Assembly: GCA_036378995.1 (NCBI GenBank) | Contig: DASUVJ010000004.1 | Location: forward strand, 1 to 11,083 | Direction of reading: 5' to 3' | Origin: DASUVJ01 sp036378995 | GTDB taxonomy: Bacteria > Patescibacteriota > Saccharimonadia > Saccharimonadales > Saccharimonadaceae | Length of the DNA stretch: 11,083 nucleotides | Shown here: positions 7,615-11,083 of the stretch, piece by piece | Position numbering within the stretch: the stretch's first letter is position 1 | Layout: the number at the start of each line of letters is the position of its first letter | The notes under the pieces: generated by a model | Told to the model about the DNA's origin: nothing | The model's database searches: none | Seen by the model: only the letters and a program-made list of their open reading frames with translations | Translations under genes and position numbers: made by a program

Positions 7615-7640
7615 CTTCGCTTGGGGCGAAGCGAGGTGTC
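7615..7640. repeat. 15-bp direct repeat, right copy, with hairpin
   Basis: GCGAAGCGAGGTGTC at 7626-7640 repeats 6925-6939 exactly. CTTCGC (7615-7620) pairs with GCGAAG (7626-7631) around a 5-nt loop, so the repeat forms part of a hairpin in the 5' leader of the cassette gene. Confidence 0.75.
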
Positions 7641-7709
7641 TAAGCTCCCTAAAGCACAGACATCCCACTTCGCCGACGTAAAAGTGCGACTACATAAGCA
7701 ATCTTATCT

Positions 7710-7739
7710 ACTTTAACATATTTATAGGTGTTTTGTCAA
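7710..7739 (-). promoter_or_regulatory. Minus-strand promoter reading into the cassette
   Basis: Minus strand: perfect -35 TTGACA (7734-7739), 18-bp spacer, extended -10 TG-T-TAAAGT (hexamer 7710-7715). RNA would start near 7703, leaving a leader of about 118 nt before the cassette ATG with several small hairpins. The site lies in AT-rich, native-looking DNA outside the GC-rich island, so the cassette may be expressed from a resident promoter. Confidence 0.5.
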
Positions 7740-7794
7740 TAGTATACGCATCTCAACAATAACACCGCTTATGCTCGCAAACTTTATATACCTC

Positions 7795-7803
7795 TGTTAT
7801 AAT
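7795..7803 (+). promoter_or_regulatory. Extended -10 promoter of der
   Basis: TG-T-TATAAT, a consensus extended -10, ends 12 nt before the ATG at 7816, so the predicted leader is about 6 nt. There is no Shine-Dalgarno and only a weak -35. The rest of 7641-7815 holds the divergent minus-strand promoter and no gene. Confidence 0.6.
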
Positions 7804-7815
7804 TAGCCGTAAATT

Positions 7816-9228
7816 ATGGCTTCTAAATTACCAACCGTTGCAATTATCGGTCAGGCGAACGTCGGCAAGAGTTCGCTTTTTAATCGTATGGTCCGCGCCC
7901 AGCAGGCTATCGTTGCCCGTGAAGCAGGTACTACCCGCGATAACGTTCTTGGCCGCGTTGAACACAAATACCACAACTTCTGGCTCGTCGATACCGCCGG
8001 TCTAAAAGACCCTAACGACGAGTTCGAGGCAAGCATTCAGGAGCAAATTACAGAGGCCGCAGAAGCAGCTGATGTTATCCTCGTTGTCGTTGATAGCAGC
8101 CAGTACGTCAGCGATCAGGACCGCTTCGTCGCAAAAAAGGCCCTAAGGTCTAAAAAGCCGGTCATCCTGGTCACTAATAAAGCTGACCTCAAGGAAAGTC
8201 TTCCGGTTGACGAATTCAAGCGCCTTGGCATTAAAACGATCCTTCGCACGAGTGCCGAGCATAACCAGGGCGTCGTTGATGTTCTCGACGAAATTGTCAC
8301 TCACATTCCAGCCAGGCACGAGGATGAGTCAGATAACATCCTTCGCATCGCGCTTATTGGCCGACCAAACGTCGGTAAGTCGAACCTATTCAATACACTG
8401 GCGGGCAAACAGCAGGCTATCGTCGCAAATATTGCCGGCACCACCCGTGATGTCAACCGCGTCGCGCTTCGTTACGGCGGCCGCGATATCGAACTGCTCG
8501 ACACCGCCGGCATGCGAAAACCAGGCAAGCAAGAGGTTGGCATCGAGAAATTCAGCGTGCTCCGTACGCTTCAGGCCATCGAAGAAGCCGACATCTGCTT
8601 CTTACTCATGGATGTGAACGAAATGAATACGCAACTCGACCAGCGCCTAGCAGGCATCATCGACGAGGCTGGCAAGGGTATGGCGCTTGTTATCAGCAAG
8701 TGGGACTCGGTCGAAGGCAAGGACGCCTTCACGCGTGATGCGCTCGCACCAAAAATCGCTCATACTTTTAACTTTACCCCTTGGGCTCCACTTATCTTCA
8801 CGTCGTCCGTTACCGGACAGAACGTCACCAAACTGTTTGATCTTGCGCTTGATATCGACGCCCGCCGCAAACAAGAGACCAAAACCCGGGTTCTTAACGA
8901 CCTCTTGCAAAAGGCCGTGCAAAAACACCCGCCAGCAGGACTCAAGAACACTCATCCAAAGCTTCGTTACATGGTTCAGACCGACAAAAACCCGCCGTGG
9001 TTTGTTATTTATGGCAGCAATCTAAAGTTCGTTCACTGGAGCTACAAACGCTACCTCGAGCGCCTCCTGCGCGAAACCTATAACTTCGCAGGCACCCCGA
9101 TTAAATTCTCGTTCCGCGACGAAAAGCAGATCAAAGCCAATAAAGAACGTGTCGCAGCCGGCAAGGCTCCTGTTACCAAAAAGTACAAACAGGAAAAAGA
9201 AGCCGCTAAAAAACCTGAAGACAAGTAG
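7816..9228 (+). CDS. der: Ribosome biogenesis GTPase Der (EngA)
   Basis: Der has two GTPase domains in tandem plus a KH-like C-terminal domain and helps assemble the 50S ribosomal subunit. In this 470-residue copy, the first G domain has G1 GQANVGKSS (12-20), DTAG (59-62) and NKAD (121-124). The second has GRPNVGKSN (182-190), DTAG (229-232) and a G4 motif SKWD (294-297) where Der normally has NKWD. The KH-like domain (~350-438) is complete, with LRYMVQT and PPWFVIYG. The end is Lys-rich and basic, as is common in the family. Length is normal. The ATG is set by the TATAAT just upstream and by the G1 motif close to the N-terminus. pth follows after 35 nt with its own -10 element. Confidence 0.97.
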   Translation: MASKLPTVAIIGQANVGKSSLFNRMVRAQQAIVAREAGTTRDNVLGRVEHKYHNFWLVDTAGLKDPNDEFEASIQEQITEAAEAADVILVVVDSSQYVSDQDRFVAKKALRSKKPVILVTNKADLKESLPVDEFKRLGIKTILRTSAEHNQGVVDVLDEIVTHIPARHEDESDNILRIALIGRPNVGKSNLFNTLAGKQQAIVANIAGTTRDVNRVALRYGGRDIELLDTAGMRKPGKQEVGIEKFSVLRTLQAIEEADICFLLMDVNEMNTQLDQRLAGIIDEAGKGMALVISKWDSVEGKDAFTRDALAPKIAHTFNFTPWAPLIFTSSVTGQNVTKLFDLALDIDARRKQETKTRVLNDLLQKAVQKHPPAGLKNTHPKLRYMVQTDKNPPWFVIYGSNLKFVHWSYKRYLERLLRETYNFAGTPIKFSFRDEKQIKANKERVAAGKAPVTKKYKQEKEAAKKPEDK

Positions 9229-9248
9229 TCTTTCGTTTCATCTGTCGC

Positions 9249-9254
9249 TATACT
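9249..9254 (+). promoter_or_regulatory. -10 element of pth
   Basis: TATACT ends 9 nt before the ATG at 9264; the predicted leader is about 3 nt. No Shine-Dalgarno and no clear -35 are visible. Confidence 0.45.
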
Positions 9255-9263
9255 AGTAGCAGT

Positions 9264-9824
9264 ATGAAAATTATCTTCGCCCAGGGCAACCCCGGTCAGC
9301 AGTACCAAATGACTCGTCATAATATTGGCTTTATGGCGGTGGACGAAATCGCTAGGACAGAGCAGGTCGATTTTAGCAAAAAACCGAAATTCCATGCGGA
9401 TATTGCCGAATTTTCGGCTGGGGGCGAAAAAATCCTACTCGTAAAGCCAACTACTTTTTATAACGAGACCGGTCAATCAGCCCGGCTTTTGATTGATTTT
9501 TACAAGTTAAAGCCAGAGGAAGATTTTCTCGTTATTCACGACGACTTGGCACTCCCGCTTGGCACCATCCGTACGCGCGAAAAGGGCAGCGACGCCGGTA
9601 ACAACGGAGTGAAATCTCTCAATGCGCACATCGGCCAGGCGCATAAACGCATTCGCATTGGCATCTACTCGGAACTTCGCGACCGTGTCCACGATGCCGA
9701 TTTTGTCCTGGGATCATTTGCCCCACCCGAAAGAGAGAAGCTCCCCGCGATCATCCAACAAGCTAGGGTATTCGTAGACGCCTTCATTGACGAGTCATTT
9801 CCAAGTACAAAAGTTACCGTATAA
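9264..9824 (+). CDS. pth: Peptidyl-tRNA hydrolase
   Basis: Pth frees tRNA from peptidyl-tRNAs that drop off the ribosome. This 186-residue protein has the family features in order: FAQGNPGQQY with Asn9, catalytic His19 in TRHNIGF, KPTTFYNETG with Asn67 (usually KPxTFMNxSG), and HDDLALPLG with Asp93. The substrate loop reads GNNGVKS (112-118), where most bacterial members have GGHNG or GHNG, so the usual His is Asn here. Catalytic residues are intact and activity is expected. Length is slightly below the usual ~190. The gene sits between der and a strong terminator. Confidence 0.96.
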   Translation: MKIIFAQGNPGQQYQMTRHNIGFMAVDEIARTEQVDFSKKPKFHADIAEFSAGGEKILLVKPTTFYNETGQSARLLIDFYKLKPEEDFLVIHDDLALPLGTIRTREKGSDAGNNGVKSLNAHIGQAHKRIRIGIYSELRDRVHDADFVLGSFAPPEREKLPAIIQQARVFVDAFIDESFPSTKVTV

Positions 9825-9827
9825 AAC

Positions 9828-9859
9828 AAAATCCCCGCCTAAAAAAGACGGGGATTTTT
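9828..9859 (+). terminator. Rho-independent terminator after pth
   Basis: AAAATCCCCG (9828-9837) pairs perfectly with CGGGGATTTT (9849-9858) around an 11-nt loop and runs into T residues. It lies 3 nt past the pth stop codon. The A-rich left arm lets it work on the minus strand too. Confidence 0.88.
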
Positions 9860-9865
9860 CCACTT

Positions 9866-9977
9866 AAAAAGCGCCAGGTAAGGGTGGGCATCACCTGGCG
9901 CCGTTTAACCCTTTAACGCACCCCTGGGGGTAAAGCGTGACCCACCTCACACAATTGGAGGTCCGCCGGTTAAAGGG
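9866..9977 (-). ncRNA. Putative small structured RNA of unknown class
   Basis: Read on the minus strand, CCCTTTAAC (9969-9977) pairs with GTTAAAGGG (9909-9917) as a perfect 9-bp closing stem. It encloses ACCTC/GAGGT and a small ACCC/GGGT hairpin. A textbook terminator follows: GCGCCAGGT / ACCTGGCGC (9-bp stem, 9892-9900 with 9871-9879) and then TTTTT. No protein frame is plausible here. Motifs of SRP RNA, tmRNA, RNase P and tRNA were looked for and not seen. Its ~110 nt and closing-stem layout might suit a 6S-like RNA, but that is a guess. Confidence 0.45.
9867..9900 (-). terminator. Strong minus-strand rho-independent terminator
   Basis: A perfect 9-bp GC-rich stem (arms at 9892-9900 and 9871-9879, 12-nt loop) is followed on the minus strand by TTTTTAAG. 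No protein-coding gene on this strand lies upstream within the window that would need it, which is the main evidence for a small RNA gene. Confidence 0.75.
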
Positions 9978-10032
9978 ATTAGTATGCACGCAATGTTTTT
10001 GAGTTAAAAAGTGGAGGGTAGAATACTTCATA

Positions 10033-10134
10033 ACGCATTGCGCACAACCTAACATAAGTTAGAATAGGGGGTATAAGGTGCGTTTGGTTGAACTCGCTGT
10101 ATCAACCAATCGTGTTTGATATTAGCACGATTTT
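10033..10134 (+). other. Non-coding stretch dense in inverted repeats upstream of dprA
   Basis: Between the putative small RNA and dprA are CGCAC/GTGCG (10041-10045 with 10078-10082) enclosing CTAAC/GTTAG, a perfect TTGGTTGA/TCAACCAA (10084-10091 with 10102-10109), and AATCGTG/CACGATT (10108-10114 with 10126-10132) followed by TT. The last resembles a terminator on the plus strand, and TAGAAT motifs (10019-10024 and 10060-10065) could be -10 elements. A second small RNA or an attenuator-like leader is possible. No gene is visible. Confidence 0.4.
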
Positions 10135-10163
10135 GACAGAGTGTCAACACCTTTCGACATAAA
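10133..10163 (+). promoter_or_regulatory. Promoter of dprA with overlapping palindrome
   Basis: A perfect -35 TTGACA (10133-10138) is followed after 17 bp by GACATA (10156-10161), or after 19 bp by the better-matching CATAAA (10158-10163). Either puts the RNA start at or within 2 nt of the ATG at 10168. The -35 is one arm of TTGACA-GAG-TGTCAA (10133-10147), a perfect inverted repeat that could be an operator. Confidence 0.45.
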
Positions 10164-10167
10164 TTGC

Positions 10168-11025
10168 ATGAAAATCAATAGATTATCACCTCTAGAGCAT
10201 AAGTATTTACAGATACTAGATACTATTGCTAAAAAACCAAAAGCATTATATTTAATGGGTAATTTACCCGATAGCCGTCGACCAACCGTCGCCATCGTCG
10301 GAACTCGCAAGCCAAGCGCATACGGAAAAGAAGTTACTCACCGACTCGCTTATGAACTTGCGAGCAGGGGAGTCGTCGTCATAAGCGGCCTCGCTCTCGG
10401 GGTAGACGGCATCGCGCACCGCGCCGCTCTTGAGGCAGAAGGAACGACAATTGCCGTTCTTGCTAACGGGCTGCCGAATATTTATCCCGCATCCCACAAA
10501 TCACTCGCCGCCGACCTTCTAGAGAAGGGCGGCGCTATTATTAGCGAGTATGAACCGGGGTCATCCGCTCGCGGGTATCAGTTCTTACAGCGCAACCGAA
10601 TCGTCAGTGGATTGTCGGACGCCATTATTATTACCGAAGCTGCCACGCGAAGCGGCACGCTCAACACTGCCGCACACGCCCTAGAACAAGGAAAAGAAGT
10701 ATTCGTTGTGCCGGGCAATATCACCAGTCCGCTCTCCGGCGGCTGCAACGCATTACTAAAACAAGGAGCGACCCCCGTTACCAGCACGGAAGACGTCCTA
10801 GAGATTATCGCGCCCGATCTCCTGCAACCCCAAGCCGTCCTTCCACTAGGAAACACGCCGCTTGAAACGACTATCATCACGCTCCTTCAATCAGGAGTAA
10901 GGGATGGTGAGGCACTCCAAGCACAATCTGGCGCCACTTCTTCTGAATTCAACCAGGCCCTTACGATGATGGAGCTCAGCGGTACCGTGCGCAGCCTAGG
11001 AGCCAACCAGTGGACTTTATCATGA
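10168..11025 (+). CDS. dprA: DNA processing protein DprA
   Basis: DprA (Smf) binds incoming single-stranded DNA during transformation and loads RecA. This 285-residue protein has the Rossmann-like core: VAIVGTRKPSAYG, the VISGLALGVDGIAHRAAL segment, LANGLPNIYP, the QRNRIVSGLSDAIIITEA strand, SGTLNTAAHALEQGKEVFVVPGN and a final GCNALLKQGA. The last ~60 residues form the winged-helix DML1-like domain. A SAM-like N-terminal domain is absent, as in many short family members. A GTG at 10141 would add nine residues, but it falls within the -35/-10 interval, so the ATG at 10168 is preferred. The gene supports natural competence in this organism. It has its own promoter and ends 9 nt before the next one. 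Confidence 0.94.
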   Translation: MKINRLSPLEHKYLQILDTIAKKPKALYLMGNLPDSRRPTVAIVGTRKPSAYGKEVTHRLAYELASRGVVVISGLALGVDGIAHRAALEAEGTTIAVLANGLPNIYPASHKSLAADLLEKGGAIISEYEPGSSARGYQFLQRNRIVSGLSDAIIITEAATRSGTLNTAAHALEQGKEVFVVPGNITSPLSGGCNALLKQGATPVTSTEDVLEIIAPDLLQPQAVLPLGNTPLETTIITLLQSGVRDGEALQAQSGATSSEFNQALTMMELSGTVRSLGANQWTLS

Positions 11026-11033
11026 AACAAAAT

Positions 11034-11061
11034 TGACAAAAGTATAAAATAAATTAATACT
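11034..11061 (+). promoter_or_regulatory. Promoter for the next gene beyond the window
   Basis: A perfect TTGACA (11034-11039) starts 8 nt past the dprA stop. TAATAC/AATACT (11055-11061) lies about 15-16 bp further. The remaining bases hold no start codon, so the gene it serves is outside the window. Confidence 0.45.
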
Positions 11062-11083
11062 TATCATACGTTACGTCGAGCCG

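Larger units (their letters stand above)
6850..7640. mobile_element. GC-rich foreign-looking cassette (proposed)
   Basis: Base composition changes abruptly near 6850 from mixed to very GC-rich and returns to AT-rich just after 7640. The segment holds one gene on the minus strand, a GC-rich hairpin at 6865-6904, and a 15-bp direct repeat on each side of the gene (6925-6939 and 7626-7640), each copy inside a small hairpin. No transposase, integrase, clear terminal inverted repeats or target duplication is visible, so the boundaries and the mobile nature are inference. An assembly join to actinobacterial DNA would also explain it, although native sequence lies on both sides. Confidence 0.4.

Noticed and set aside
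6925..7640. CRISPR array or integron attC pair
   Set aside because: Only two repeat copies ~700 bp apart with a gene between them, and no RYYYAAC core or cas/integrase gene in view.
6852..7681. Long open frames on the plus strand across the GC-rich island
   Set aside because: They are antisense to the gene with near-total G/C third positions and a strong Shine-Dalgarno. Their composition (runs of Ser/Arg/Pro or Gly/Asp/Val/Leu) is typical of frames opened by high GC, and they lack good ribosome sites.
9866..10130. Known RNAs (SRP RNA, tmRNA, RNase P RNA, extra tRNA)
   Set aside because: None of their hallmark motifs was found by eye on either strand; a covariance-model search would settle this.
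10141..10167. GTG start for dprA at 10141
   Set aside because: It lies between the -35 and -10 elements, so it would not be in the transcript from that promoter; a start from an upstream promoter remains possible.

Overview
The window looks like a chromosomal piece of a small, streamlined bacterium, most likely Patescibacteria/CPR and perhaps Saccharibacteria. This is an inference from moderate GC, tightly packed single genes, missing Shine-Dalgarno sequences, the standard code (TGA used as a stop) and the core run der - pth - dprA. It was not tested by any search.

Layout: (1) 2-1906 (+), the 3' part of a large surface-type protein: tandem beta-rich repeats followed by a glycerophosphodiester phosphodiesterase (GDPD) domain. 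(2) A bidirectional terminator, then tRNA-Glu(CTC) and a class I SAM methyltransferase, both on the minus strand. (3) A divergently transcribed two-component pair, a membrane PAS histidine kinase and a CheY-like receiver; both carry long Pro/Gln/Ala-rich tails and the regulator has no DNA-binding domain. (4) An RsuA/RluB-type pseudouridine synthase. (5) About 6850-7640, a strikingly GC-rich island on the minus strand with one 215-codon gene. Its codon use is actinobacterial in character, it has a strong Shine-Dalgarno, and it is bracketed by a 15-bp direct repeat and GC-rich hairpins. (6) der and pth, a strong terminator, a roughly 340-bp non-coding stretch packed with inverted repeats that probably holds at least one small RNA on the minus strand, and then dprA. 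A promoter for the next, unseen gene sits at the right edge.

The native genes handle ribosome and translation upkeep (Der, Pth, pseudouridine synthase, tRNA-Glu), signalling (kinase/receiver), DNA uptake (DprA) and surface phosphodiester hydrolysis (GDPD). The two most interesting signals are the foreign-looking bracketed cassette and a recurring start architecture: a -10 hexamer 4-12 nt before the start codon and usually no Shine-Dalgarno, which points to leaderless or near-leaderless mRNAs. The cassette gene departs from that rule, which supports a separate origin. An assembly chimera at the cassette cannot be excluded from sequence alone.
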